Below are positions 54,327 to 63,474 of a stretch of 64,000 nucleotides of DNA, in pieces. The position numbers and the translations under genes are program-made. Every line of letters starts with the position of its first letter. The stretch's first letter is position 1. The stretch lies in contig NZ_CP088276.1 of NCBI RefSeq assembly GCF_020731415.2, forward strand, positions 186,001-250,000, in the 5' to 3' direction. Source of the stretch: Phyllobacterium sp. T1293 (GTDB lineage: Bacteria > Pseudomonadota > Alphaproteobacteria > Rhizobiales > Rhizobiaceae). The notes under the pieces were generated by a model. The model did not search any database. It was given only the letters and a program-made list of their open reading frames with translations, and was not told the origin of the DNA.

Positions 54327-55175
54327 GTGCCGCGTGCCAATTGGAAGGGGTTCCTGAAGATTGCCGAGCTTAGTTGCCCGGTTGCCCTTTATACTGCCGC
54401 CTCCACGTCGGATCGTATCGCCTTTCATACGTTGAACCGGGCGACGGGACACCGTGTCCGCAGGCAATATGTTGATAGTGAAACCGGAAAACCTGTCGAG
54501 TCCGAAGATCAGGTCAAAGGGTATGAGGTAGGCAGTGACGACTATGTCGTGCTGGAGCCCGATGAAGTGGCTTCTGCCGTTCCAACGAGTGACAAGACAT
54601 TGTCGATTGAAGCCTTTGTCAAAACCGATGCCATAGACGATGTTTATATGGACAAGCCTTACTACCTGTCCCCATCGGAATCGTCGGGCAATGAAGTGTA
54701 TGATCTTCTGCGCGAAGGGATGAAATCCACGCATTCTGCAGCCTTGGCGCGTACGGTTTTATTCCGGCGCATGCGCACGGTTCTCATTCAGGCGCATGCG
54801 AATGGACTGATCGCGACCACGCTCAATTTCGACTATGAAGTGCGTCCCGCGAAGGACGCGTTCAACAGCATCCCAGACATGAAAATCAGCGGTGAAATGC
54901 TGGATTTGGCCAAGCACATCATCGGTACAAAGCAGGGCACTTTCGATCCTGAGAAGTACGATGATCGCTACGAGGCGGCGCTTGCGGATCTGGTCAAAGC
55001 AAAAATAGAAGGCAAGACGATCAAGGCGCCAAAACGCGCAAGTGACGAAAAAGTTGTTGATCTGATGCAGGCGCTTCGCGAGAGCGCAGGGATCAAGGAC
55101 AAGAAGGCAGGTGCCGGGGATAAAAAGAAACCGGCGAAGAAGCCCGCAGCCTCCACACAAAAGAAGGCTGGCTGA
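54327..55175 (+). CDS. ku: Ku protein of bacterial NHEJ (first copy)
   Basis: A 282-residue Ku-family protein: NWKGFLKIAELSCPVALYTA, the shared FHTLNRATGH and EDQVKGYEVGSDDYVVLE. It binds DNA ends and recruits LigD. The Lys/Ala/Pro-rich tail is common in bacterial Ku. Start GTG 54327 with AAAGGAG. LigD follows after three bases, so they are co-transcribed. A second Ku is encoded on the other side of ligD. Confidence 0.95.
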   Translation: MPRANWKGFLKIAELSCPVALYTAASTSDRIAFHTLNRATGHRVRRQYVDSETGKPVESEDQVKGYEVGSDDYVVLEPDEVASAVPTSDKTLSIEAFVKTDAIDDVYMDKPYYLSPSESSGNEVYDLLREGMKSTHSAALARTVLFRRMRTVLIQAHANGLIATTLNFDYEVRPAKDAFNSIPDMKISGEMLDLAKHIIGTKQGTFDPEKYDDRYEAALADLVKAKIEGKTIKAPKRASDEKVVDLMQALRESAGIKDKKAGAGDKKKPAKKPAASTQKKAG

Positions 55176-55178
55176 TCC

Positions 55179-57722
55179 ATGGCGGTGTTGGAAACATACC
55201 GCCAGAAGCGCGATTTTGCGAAGACGCGTGAACCGAAGGGGTCCAAGGGAAAAAAGTCCGGAAACAGTTTTGTCATCCAGAAGCACGATGCCACCCGTCT
55301 GCATTACGACTTGCGGCTGGAGATGGACGGCGTAATGAAAAGCTGGGCTGTTACGCGGGGTCCAAGTCTTGTCCCGACTGAGAAGCGTCTGGCCGTTCAT
55401 GTGGAAGATCACCCGATTGAGTACAACGCTTTTGAGGGGACAATTCCCAAAGGCGAATATGGCGGCGGAACGGTCATAATCTGGGACCGGGGATACTGGA
55501 CACCTGTCGGCGATGCGGCAAAGGGATATCAAAAAGGCCATCTTGAGTTCGAACTGCACGGTGAAAAGCTCCACGGCCTCTGGCATCTTGTGCGTATGCA
55601 GCGCAAACCGCGGGAAAAGCGCGAAAATTGGCTGCTCATCAAGTCCGAAGATGATGCAGCGCGCGATGCGGGTGCGCCTGACATATTGGAGGAGCGTCCG
55701 GAATCCGTCAAAACCGGCCGGGTGATCGATGACGTTGCCGGGGAAGAGCCGGGTTGGTCGTCAAAAACGGGCAAGATCACCAAGAAAAAGCGAAACACTG
55801 CATCGGCGAAAGCGCCAGTTGCAAAGACTGAAGATATTGATCTGGAGCCTTCGAAGCTGAAAGGAGCGACCAAAGGGCCACTGCCGCGCTTCATAGAGCC
55901 AACCTTGGCAACGCTGTCACATAAACCACCTGCGGGCGAACAGTGGATACATGAGATCAAATTTGATGGTTACAGGCTGCAGGCACACATACAGGCGGGA
56001 AAGATCAAGCTTTTTACCCGAACCGGTCTGGATTGGACGGCAAAGTTCGGCAAGGAGCTGGCTTCAGCATTTCAGGCGCTGCCGATTGGAAATGGGCTTG
56101 TCGATGGTGAACTCATTGTCGAAACCGCATCCGGCGCATCGGATTTTTCTGCCTTGCAGGAAGCGCTGAGCGCGAATGACACCAGCCGGTTTCGTTTCTA
56201 TGCGTTCGATCTGCTTTATCTTGATGGCTATGATCTGACAGCAGCACCGTTGATTGAACGAAAATCGCTTTTGCAGCGGGTTATCGGATCAGATGGAGGC
56301 CTGATCCGGTATAGCGATCACTTTGAAGAGGACGGTAATCTTGTCCTGTCCCATTCCTGTCGTCTTGGGCTGGAAGGTATCGTATCCAAACAACGCGATG
56401 CGCCCTATCGGTCAGGGCGGAGCAAAACGTGGATCAAATCAAAGTGCTCATTACGGCAGGAATTCGTCATTGCCGCTTACATGCCGTCATCCACGTCGCG
56501 CAAGGCAATCGGCTCGCTGGTTCTTGGCGTCTATGCAAAGGGTAAGCTCCAACATGTGGGACGCGTTGGAACCGGTTTTACCGCAAGTTCGGCGGAAGAG
56601 CTGTTTCATAAACTCAGTGGGCTGCGCATTCAGGAAAGTCCATTTGCTGAAAAGCTGAATGCCGTCGAGAGCAGGAACATCCGGTATATCCGGCCAGAGC
56701 TTGTGGCCGAAGTTGAGTTTCGCGGATGGACGGCTGACGGGAGCCTGCGCCACGCCTCATTTCGCGGATTACGGGAAGACAAGGTAGCAACGGAAGTCGT
56801 CAGGGAAACGCGCAAAATGTCTGCCACACCCAAACAACCGAAACGGACGGTTCAACTCACGCATCCCGATCGCATCTACTGGCCGGATGCAGGTGTCACG
56901 AAGGAGGGACTTGCCGATTACTACACAGAGATATGGCGCTATATCGAACCCTTTATCGTAGGCAGGCCACTGGCATTGCTACGCGGTCCTTCCGGTATTG
57001 ATGGCCAGCTGTTTTTCCAGAAGCACACATGGAAAGGCTTGAACGCGAATATCGATCTTGTCAAAGACCCGCAAGACAAGGCAGGAGAACCGCTGATCAG
57101 CATCAATGATCTGGATGGGCTCATGGCGCTCGTTCAATCGGCTGTGCTGGAAATCCATCCGTGGGGCTCGACACTCAAGGATTGGGAACGTCCCGATATG
57201 ATTATCATGGATCTTGATCCGGGCCCTGATGTGGGATGGCAGGCCGTTATTGATGCTGCGCTGGAAACCCGGGACAGGCTGAAACAGTTTGGCTTGGAGT
57301 CGTTCGTCAAGACATCGGGCGGAAAGGGACTGCATGTGGTCGCGCCGCTGCAGCCGAAGGCCACATGGCCAACTGTCAAAGCATTCACCAAAGCGATTGC
57401 CGACGCCATGGCTGCCGACGATCCGGACCACTACGTTGCGACGGTGACGAAGTCCAAGCGGCAGGGAAAAATCCTGATCGATTACCTGCGTAATCAAAGA
57501 GGCTCGACAGCCGTTGCGCCTTACTCGACCCGCGCCCGCTCGGGTGCGCCTGTATCCATGCCGCTTGCCTGGGATGAACTCGATCTGTCTATCGGTCCTG
57601 CCTACTTCACTGTCAGCAATGCGATGACACGCATAGATGCATTGGCAAGCGATCCCTGGCAGGATTTCCGCAAAGCGGCGAAGCCACTGCCGGCAACGAA
57701 GTCGGCAAGCAACAAAGGGTGA
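55179..57722 (+). CDS. ligD: LigD multifunctional NHEJ DNA ligase
   Basis: An 847-residue protein with three domains in the order PE-LIG-POL. The 3'-phosphoesterase is at about 25-185 (HDATRLHYDLRLEMDG, PKGEYGGGTV). The ATP-dependent ligase is at about 235-525, with adenylated Lys261 in KFDGYR. The polymerase/primase is at about 545-835, with metal residues D678 and D680 in MDLDPGPDVGW. A Lys-rich linker (about 205-225) joins the first two. All catalytic parts are intact. It ends ten bases from the convergent second ku gene. Confidence 0.96.
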   Translation: MAVLETYRQKRDFAKTREPKGSKGKKSGNSFVIQKHDATRLHYDLRLEMDGVMKSWAVTRGPSLVPTEKRLAVHVEDHPIEYNAFEGTIPKGEYGGGTVIIWDRGYWTPVGDAAKGYQKGHLEFELHGEKLHGLWHLVRMQRKPREKRENWLLIKSEDDAARDAGAPDILEERPESVKTGRVIDDVAGEEPGWSSKTGKITKKKRNTASAKAPVAKTEDIDLEPSKLKGATKGPLPRFIEPTLATLSHKPPAGEQWIHEIKFDGYRLQAHIQAGKIKLFTRTGLDWTAKFGKELASAFQALPIGNGLVDGELIVETASGASDFSALQEALSANDTSRFRFYAFDLLYLDGYDLTAAPLIERKSLLQRVIGSDGGLIRYSDHFEEDGNLVLSHSCRLGLEGIVSKQRDAPYRSGRSKTWIKSKCSLRQEFVIAAYMPSSTSRKAIGSLVLGVYAKGKLQHVGRVGTGFTASSAEELFHKLSGLRIQESPFAEKLNAVESRNIRYIRPELVAEVEFRGWTADGSLRHASFRGLREDKVATEVVRETRKMSATPKQPKRTVQLTHPDRIYWPDAGVTKEGLADYYTEIWRYIEPFIVGRPLALLRGPSGIDGQLFFQKHTWKGLNANIDLVKDPQDKAGEPLISINDLDGLMALVQSAVLEIHPWGSTLKDWERPDMIIMDLDPGPDVGWQAVIDAALETRDRLKQFGLESFVKTSGGKGLHVVAPLQPKATWPTVKAFTKAIADAMAADDPDHYVATVTKSKRQGKILIDYLRNQRGSTAVAPYSTRARSGAPVSMPLAWDELDLSIGPAYFTVSNAMTRIDALASDPWQDFRKAAKPLPATKSASNKG

Positions 57723-57731
57723 TGGATTTCT

Positions 57732-58538
57732 TCAGCGCTTCTTTGAGCCCTTGCCTTCGGCGGCGAGACTTTTCTTCAGCGCATCCATAATGTTGACCAC
57801 ATTGCTTGGACGTTCGGGCTGTGCTTCGGCTTTCGGGGGCTTCTTTCGGCCTTTCTTCCGCGCGCTGATAATATCCAGCAGGCGCTCCTGAACCGGATCA
57901 CCAAGCATGGATGTATCCCAAGGCTTGGTGCGCTCCTTGATCAGATCGGTCATGAGATCAAGTGATTTTGCTTCGGGTTTTGCGGTTTTGATGTCGCCGA
58001 AATACTCATTTTCATTGCGTACTTCGTCGCCATAGCGAAGGGTCCACACGATAATGCCCTTGTCCCGTGCTTCCAGCATGACAGCGCGCTCCCGGCGATA
58101 GAGCACAAGACGTGCAATCCCGACAGTCTTCGTAGCCGCCATGGCATCCCTTATGACAGAGAAAGCTTCTTCGCCGACGGGATCATCGGGCAGGAGATAA
58201 TGGGGTTTGTCATACCAAATCCATTCAATACTATCGTGCGGAACGAATACATTGATGTCGATAGTGCGTGTGCTTTCCAGAGCAACGGCCTGCAACTCGT
58301 CATCTTCGAGCATGATATATTCGTCTTCGCCGCGTTCGTACCCCTTGACCTGATCGTCATCATCAACGGTCTTTCCGCTGACTGAATCGATGTATTCGCT
58401 GACGACGCGATTGCCGGTTGCCCGGTTCAGGGTATGGAAGCGCACTTTCTCATTGTCTGTGGTTGCCGGTGTCATGATCACGGGACATGTAACCAGAGAC
58501 AACTTCAGATAGCCCTTCCAAAAAGTATGCGGCGCCAT
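57732..58538 (-). CDS. ku: Ku protein of bacterial NHEJ (second copy)
   Basis: A 268-residue Ku homologue sharing FHTLNRATGNRVVSEYIDSV and DDDQVKGYERGEDEY with the first copy but with a different Lys-rich tail. GGGAG lies before ATG 58538; the frame is open five residues further. It points at ligD from the other side. Rhizobia often have several Ku proteins; whether both work with this LigD or form a heterodimer is not decided by sequence. Confidence 0.95.
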   Translation of the reverse strand: MAPHTFWKGYLKLSLVTCPVIMTPATTDNEKVRFHTLNRATGNRVVSEYIDSVSGKTVDDDDQVKGYERGEDEYIMLEDDELQAVALESTRTIDINVFVPHDSIEWIWYDKPHYLLPDDPVGEEAFSVIRDAMAATKTVGIARLVLYRRERAVMLEARDKGIIVWTLRYGDEVRNENEYFGDIKTAKPEAKSLDLMTDLIKERTKPWDTSMLGDPVQERLLDIISARKKGRKKPPKAEAQPERPSNVVNIMDALKKSLAAEGKGSKKR

Positions 58539-58603
58539 GGCGAATACTCCCACAATCGTGTGAAACGATGGAGCACGGTTTCTGTTCCAATGGAAAACCG
58601 TTT

Positions 58604-59734
58604 TTAAAGCAGAGACCGCAATATCTCAGCTGTGCGTTTCGCGCCATTAAGGTCGAGCTTGTGACTGCCGGGTTTGGGCCGGGAGAGTGAAAGCTCCATG
58701 GCGTCACCCAGAACGGCGGCATTCAAACCGCTTTCCGGCAGGGCTACAGCCAGTCCAAGTTCTTCAAGGCGTGTTGCACGCACAGTCTGCTCGGTTTCCC
58801 CTCCTGCGGTGAAGGGCACCAGAATGGAGCGGCATTGCGCTTGGAGTACGTCGCAGACGGTATTGTATCCCGCTTGCGATATGGAAAGCTCTGCACCGCG
58901 AAGCAGAGACGGAAAATCCTTGCGAAACCGCACGAGTGTCACATTGTCAGCTGTCTGGTTCGAGAGACCGACAAAATCCTCTTCCGGCAGATTTGGCCCG
59001 GTGATCAGGCACCAACGACCTCGGTAGCTTGAGGCTCTGGCTGCTTCAAGTGCCGAGCGCACGAGATCAAGGCCGACGGCGCCCCCGCCAGCCGAAACAA
59101 CAATATCGAAAACGTCCGTTGGCAAAACCGGAACAGGTGCTGCAACCAGGCCGGTGTAAATGATCTTGTCGGCAATTTCGGCCGCCAGTGGAAATGTCTC
59201 CGGCAAGGTGACGAAATCCGGGTCGCCATGCACAAGCACATGGTCGAAATGCGCCTTGATCAGCCCTACGGTTTCCTCGTCGCGACCGGGTTTGGTGCGT
59301 TCCTGCAGGATATCCCGCACGGATGTGAGCAGTTTGGGCCGAGGCGATGCGGTTGCTATGGTATCGAGCAAGGGCAGAAGCTCAAAGCGCATTTGGCGGC
59401 GACCGAATGGAAAGGCTTCGACGATGACAATATCAGGTCGGGCTGCATGAAATGCCTGCAGCAACAAATCACGGCGCTGGTGCAGAAAACCCTCGTCAAC
59501 AGGCTTGCCATGCTCGTCGGCCAGCCCGGAGAAGCCAGCATTGCTTGCCACAACAGCGGGAAGGGCGACGGATCTAATATCAGGACCGGGAAAGCCTGAT
59601 ACGGGCAATCCACCAGTAACGACAGTCACTTCAAACCCGTCCTCAGCCAGTGCCGAAGCAATGCGGCTGGCACGGGCAAGATGACCGATACCGAGAAGAT
59701 GTTGAACGTAAAAGAAGACGCGTGGTGCGCTCAT
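58604..59734 (-). CDS. Glycosyltransferase family 28-like protein
   Basis: A 376-residue protein with an N-terminal VFFYVQHLLGIGHLARASR, common to MurG-like (GT28) predicted glycosyltransferases, and a C-terminal donor-binding region (LSISQAGYNTVCDVLQAQCR, LVPFTAGGETEQTVRATRL). The start ATG overlaps the stop of the GT4 gene (ATGA). Last of a three-gene operon with one more GT28-like and one GT4 protein. Donor and acceptor are unknown. Confidence 0.85.
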   Translation of the reverse strand: MSAPRVFFYVQHLLGIGHLARASRIASALAEDGFEVTVVTGGLPVSGFPGPDIRSVALPAVVASNAGFSGLADEHGKPVDEGFLHQRRDLLLQAFHAARPDIVIVEAFPFGRRQMRFELLPLLDTIATASPRPKLLTSVRDILQERTKPGRDEETVGLIKAHFDHVLVHGDPDFVTLPETFPLAAEIADKIIYTGLVAAPVPVLPTDVFDIVVSAGGGAVGLDLVRSALEAARASSYRGRWCLITGPNLPEEDFVGLSNQTADNVTLVRFRKDFPSLLRGAELSISQAGYNTVCDVLQAQCRSILVPFTAGGETEQTVRATRLEELGLAVALPESGLNAAVLGDAMELSLSRPKPGSHKLDLNGAKRTAEILRSLL

Positions 59735-60978
59735 TTGGTCTTCTGCCACTCGGTTTCGAACAGGTGGGTCAATTGCCGGATGCTGGAATTGTGATCGAAG
59801 TGTTCGCGCACTCTTTGTTCGGCGGCTTTACCCAGATGATGGCGCAGTTCCGGCTGGCGAATTGCCTCCTCCAGCGCATTGGCAAGGGATTGAGGGTCTT
59901 CCGGTGGCACCACAAAACCATTTTCCCTGTCTGTCAGCAATTCCGGAACGCCTGATATGTTGGTGGAGATACAGACAAGGTTTTGACTTGAGGCTTCGAC
60001 GAGAACGTTCGGCAGACCATCCCTGTCGCCATCCGCTGCAATGCGGCACGCCAGCGCAAATATATCGGCGTTGCGATAATGTTGCAGCACTTCTTCCTGC
60101 GCAAGTGCGCCTTTCCAGATGATGCGATCGGCAATGCCAAGTTCTTGCGCCAGAGGCTTCAATTTCGCTAACTGGTCGCCGCCGCCAATATGCACGAACC
60201 TCCAGCTGAGTTCAGCGGGCAGCAAAGCGAAAGCCTGCAGCAGGACATCGTAGCCCTTCTTTTCCACGGCGCGGCCAACGCTCAAAATCTGTACGGGATC
60301 GGCGATATCCGAACCATTCCGGTTGGATCGCACCACGCTGAAATGGCCGAACCGCGCCAGATCAAGGCCGTGATAACTCAGATGCACTTCATCCTTGCGA
60401 TCCGTCAGCTCGCGCATATGGTCAAAGCCGCTGCGCGTGCAGGTGACGCTCCAGCGTGCTTCGGCCAGCTTCTCCGTCAGTTCCCAGTCCGGCGAGGTCC
60501 AGATGTCCTTGGCATGGGCAGAGCAGGTCCATGGCACACCGGTCATGATGCTCGTATAGGCGGTCACCGAGGCAGGGGTGTGGATGAAATGCGCGTGCAG
60601 CCATTCACCGGAATCAGGCCATTCATGGGCAAGTACAAGCGCCTGCCCAAGGCGGCGGAACCTGTTGCGCGTGAGGTCACGGCGCAGATCAGCCCAGAAC
60701 CGGCGCAGGAGCGGTTTGAAGCCTGGCTTTGACCAGCCTGCAAAGAGCGCGCGCAGCACCCGTAGTGGCTCGTCGTGCAGATATTCGGGCAGATAGACCA
60801 CCCGCGCCTTGATCTCATCATGGATCGGATGCCGCTTCTTGTCGGTCGGCTTGCGCATGGAGATGAGCGTCAGGTCGAACCCTGCACGCTCCAGTCCGAG
60901 CAGCTCCTGCGCAATAAAGGTTTCCGACAGGCGTGGATAACCCTTCAGCACCACCAGTGTTTTACGGCGTATGGGCAA
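59731..60978 (-). CDS. Glycosyltransferase family 4 protein
   Basis: A 415-residue GT-B enzyme with VVLKGYPRLSETFIAQELLGLE at the start and the donor-binding region ILSVGRAVEKKGYDVLLQAF, then PNVLVEASSQNLVCISTNIS containing the conserved Glu. The frame extends upstream, but TTG 60978 is likely the start: AGAGAG precedes it and it lies ten bases after the stop of the previous gene. It is in the middle of the three-gene operon. Confidence 0.85.
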   Translation of the reverse strand: MPIRRKTLVVLKGYPRLSETFIAQELLGLERAGFDLTLISMRKPTDKKRHPIHDEIKARVVYLPEYLHDEPLRVLRALFAGWSKPGFKPLLRRFWADLRRDLTRNRFRRLGQALVLAHEWPDSGEWLHAHFIHTPASVTAYTSIMTGVPWTCSAHAKDIWTSPDWELTEKLAEARWSVTCTRSGFDHMRELTDRKDEVHLSYHGLDLARFGHFSVVRSNRNGSDIADPVQILSVGRAVEKKGYDVLLQAFALLPAELSWRFVHIGGGDQLAKLKPLAQELGIADRIIWKGALAQEEVLQHYRNADIFALACRIAADGDRDGLPNVLVEASSQNLVCISTNISGVPELLTDRENGFVVPPEDPQSLANALEEAIRQPELRHHLGKAAEQRVREHFDHNSSIRQLTHLFETEWQKTK

Positions 60979-60988
60979 AGTGCTCTCT

Positions 60989-62197
60989 TTATTCGGCAAC
61001 GGCCAGCGGTTGCTGCTGCTGGCGCTCGTCCAGCCAGTCGCCAACGATCTTCGAAATATGAACGAGGCCTTCCAGACGCATGTCTTCGCCGCTCTTGGAT
61101 GGCGGGGCACGATCCGGCAGTCGCTTGAGTGCATCGGCAAGCCGCAGTGGATCTTCCGCCTCTTCGGGGAGAAGCATGTCGACAAGGCCAAGCTCTGAAG
61201 CACGCTGCGCGCGGATCAGCTGCTCTTCGCGCGGCTGAATGCGCGGAACAATCAGTGCAGGCTTATCGAATGACAGGATCTCGCAATAGGTGTTGTAGCC
61301 GCCCATGGCCACCACAGCTTTGGCCCCGGCAATCAGCTCTTCCATGCGATTATCAAATTCAATGACTTCGATATAGGGGATTTTGCTGCCTTTTTTCACC
61401 AGCTTGGCCCGTTGCTTGGCGGGCATATAGGGCCCAAGCACAATAAAGGCCTTATGCGTCAGCGTCGGGTCCTGCTGATAGGCATGGATGACATTGTGGA
61501 CCAGATCGGCACCATCACCGCCACCACCCGTTGTCACCAGAATGTAGTCGCCTTCAGGCACATGAACGGAGGCCTTGTCATGGGACAGGCTGCGCTGAAG
61601 AAAGCCGACAAATTCCATCTTGTTGCGCACACCGGCAGGCACGTCGAGATCGACCAGAGGGTCATAGAAATCCGGCGGGCCATAGACCCACACATTGTCG
61701 TAATACTGATCGATCTTCTGCATCACATTGGCCTTTTTCCACTCGGCTTCGAGCAGATGCGGCGCATCCATGACTTCACGCAGGCCCAGCACAAGCGTGG
61801 TGCCGCGCGACTTGAGATAGGCCAAAGTCTCTTCGACCTCGCCTTTCAGACCCATCGGTTCCTTGTCGACGATGAAAATATCCGGTTGAAACGTTTCAGC
61901 GGTGTGCCTGATGATCGACTGGCGCATTTTCAGCGTTTCATGCAGATCGATGTGGCGGGCGAGCGATGTATATTCACCATTACGCAGCTTGATCACACTC
62001 GGCACTTTTACGAAATCAACCCGTGCGCGATAGTCAAACGCCCCGGCAATGGTTGCACCGGAGATGATGAGAATGTTGAGCCCGCGATAATCCTCAACGA
62101 GCGAGTGGGCGATGGTCCTGCAACGTCTGAGGTGGCCGAGGCCAAACGTGTCATGGCTATACATCAAGATCCGAGCATCTTCAAAACGCCGCATCAT
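60989..62197 (-). CDS. Glycosyltransferase family 28-like protein (second)
   Basis: A 402-residue protein related to that at 58604: ILMYSHDTFGLGHLRRCRTIA at the N-terminus, a central nucleotide-binding-like LVTTGGGGDGADLVHNVIH and a C-terminal AVVAMGGYNTYCEILSFDKP with LIVPRIQPREEQLIRAQRA. AAGAGG lies eight bases before ATG 62197 (another ATG follows directly). First gene of the operon. Such paired GT28 proteins with a GT4 suggest synthesis of one surface or secreted glycan; the product is unknown. Confidence 0.85.
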   Translation of the reverse strand: MMRRFEDARILMYSHDTFGLGHLRRCRTIAHSLVEDYRGLNILIISGATIAGAFDYRARVDFVKVPSVIKLRNGEYTSLARHIDLHETLKMRQSIIRHTAETFQPDIFIVDKEPMGLKGEVEETLAYLKSRGTTLVLGLREVMDAPHLLEAEWKKANVMQKIDQYYDNVWVYGPPDFYDPLVDLDVPAGVRNKMEFVGFLQRSLSHDKASVHVPEGDYILVTTGGGGDGADLVHNVIHAYQQDPTLTHKAFIVLGPYMPAKQRAKLVKKGSKIPYIEVIEFDNRMEELIAGAKAVVAMGGYNTYCEILSFDKPALIVPRIQPREEQLIRAQRASELGLVDMLLPEEAEDPLRLADALKRLPDRAPPSKSGEDMRLEGLVHISKIVGDWLDERQQQQPLAVAE

Positions 62198-62298
62198 GGT
62201 CAAAACCTCTTGGAGACGAATTGCTGCAACAGGCTTACCTGCGCAGCACATTCGGGACGGCTGGGAGAATGCACATTCATTGGTCTGTCAACTTTCCT

Positions 62299-63474
62299 CT
62301 ATCTGTAGGGGTCGGCGGCATCGCGCAACCCATCTCCCAGAAAATTGAACGCCAAAATAACCAGAATGACTGGAATCATTGGAAATAAAAGCCATGGATA
62401 GAATGCGATCACACTAACACTGCGGGCTTCAGTCAAAAGAATTCCCCAACTGGTGATCGGCGGGCGAAGACCAAGGCCAAGAAAGCTCAGTGCTGTCTCG
62501 CCCAGAATCATGCCCGGAATGGATATGGTCGCCGTGGCAATCAGATGTGACATGAAGCCAGGTACCAGGTGCCGGCCAATAATACGTCCGCTTTTTGCTC
62601 CCATCAACTGGGCAGCGAGAACATAATCCTCTTCACGCAGTGCTAGAATCTTCGAACGCACAGCGCGGGCAAGACCGGTCCAATCCAGCATGCCGAGAAT
62701 GATGGTTATACCAAAGTAGATGAGTATCGGGCTCCACGTCACGGGCATGATGGCGGCCAGTGCCATCCAGAGCGGCAGACTAGGCAGCGATTGCAACACT
62801 TCGATGACGCGTTGAACCAGCAGGTCGAACCAGCCACCATGATAACCTGCAAGTCCGCCGATAATGATACCGAGAACGAAACTGATGGTTATGCCGATAA
62901 GGCCAATGGTCAGCGAAATACGCGCACCATAGATGATACGAGAGAGCACATCGCGTCCCAGCCGGTCGGTTCCCAGCAGGAACATCTGCCCACCTTTGGC
63001 GGGACAGACCAGATGAACATTCGTCGCCACGACGCCCCAGAAACGGTAATCATCGCCACGGCAGAAGAAGCGCAGCGGCTGCACATCGTTTGTGTTGTCG
63101 GTGTATACGCGTTTCAGCGATTCCATATCCAATTTCATTTCACGGCCATACACGTATGGTCCAATTAACTTTCCGTCATGAAACAGCCGGACCCGCTGTG
63201 GCGGGGAGTGAATGAAATCAACATTTCGTGTGTGCAGGTTATAGGGCGCCAGAAACTCGGCAATGATGATGATGCCGTAGAGTGCGAGCAGGAAAATTCC
63301 GGAGGCGAGGGCAAGCCTGTGGCGTTTGAACTTCCACCACATGAGCCGCGTTTGCGAGGCAAGATGAACCTTGGCCTGAGCGTCAGTCATAGCCTCGACC
63401 GACATCGGGTCAAACGGGGCTGACGAGACATAATGCTGCAAAGGTGCGCCGGGTAGGGGGAGCTGAGATGTCAC
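62299..63474 (-). CDS. Peptide ABC transporter permease, DppC/YejE-like
   Basis: A 391-residue permease. The first helix is near 54-75, then about 90 residues with Cys-containing polar sequence (LRFFCRGDDYRFWGVV) that would be periplasmic, then the five-helix core with LLGTDRLGRDVLSRIIYGAR and an EAA loop (AAQLMGAKSGRIIGRHLVP). The long insert is like that of YejE-type microcin C/oligopeptide permeases. The start GTG overlaps the stop of the partner permease (GTGA). The binding protein and ATPases lie outside the window, upstream on this strand. Confidence 0.85.
   Translation of the reverse strand: MTSQLPLPGAPLQHYVSSAPFDPMSVEAMTDAQAKVHLASQTRLMWWKFKRHRLALASGIFLLALYGIIIIAEFLAPYNLHTRNVDFIHSPPQRVRLFHDGKLIGPYVYGREMKLDMESLKRVYTDNTNDVQPLRFFCRGDDYRFWGVVATNVHLVCPAKGGQMFLLGTDRLGRDVLSRIIYGARISLTIGLIGITISFVLGIIIGGLAGYHGGWFDLLVQRVIEVLQSLPSLPLWMALAAIMPVTWSPILIYFGITIILGMLDWTGLARAVRSKILALREEDYVLAAQLMGAKSGRIIGRHLVPGFMSHLIATATISIPGMILGETALSFLGLGLRPPITSWGILLTEARSVSVIAFYPWLLFPMIPVILVILAFNFLGDGLRDAADPYR

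Noticed and set aside
54759..55586. Minus-strand open frame of 275 codons across ku and ligD
   Set aside because: Covers the junction of two genes with intact catalytic motifs; no motif of its own.
61412..62308. Plus-strand open frame of 298 codons within a glycosyltransferase gene
   Set aside because: Shadow of the GT28-like gene on the minus strand.
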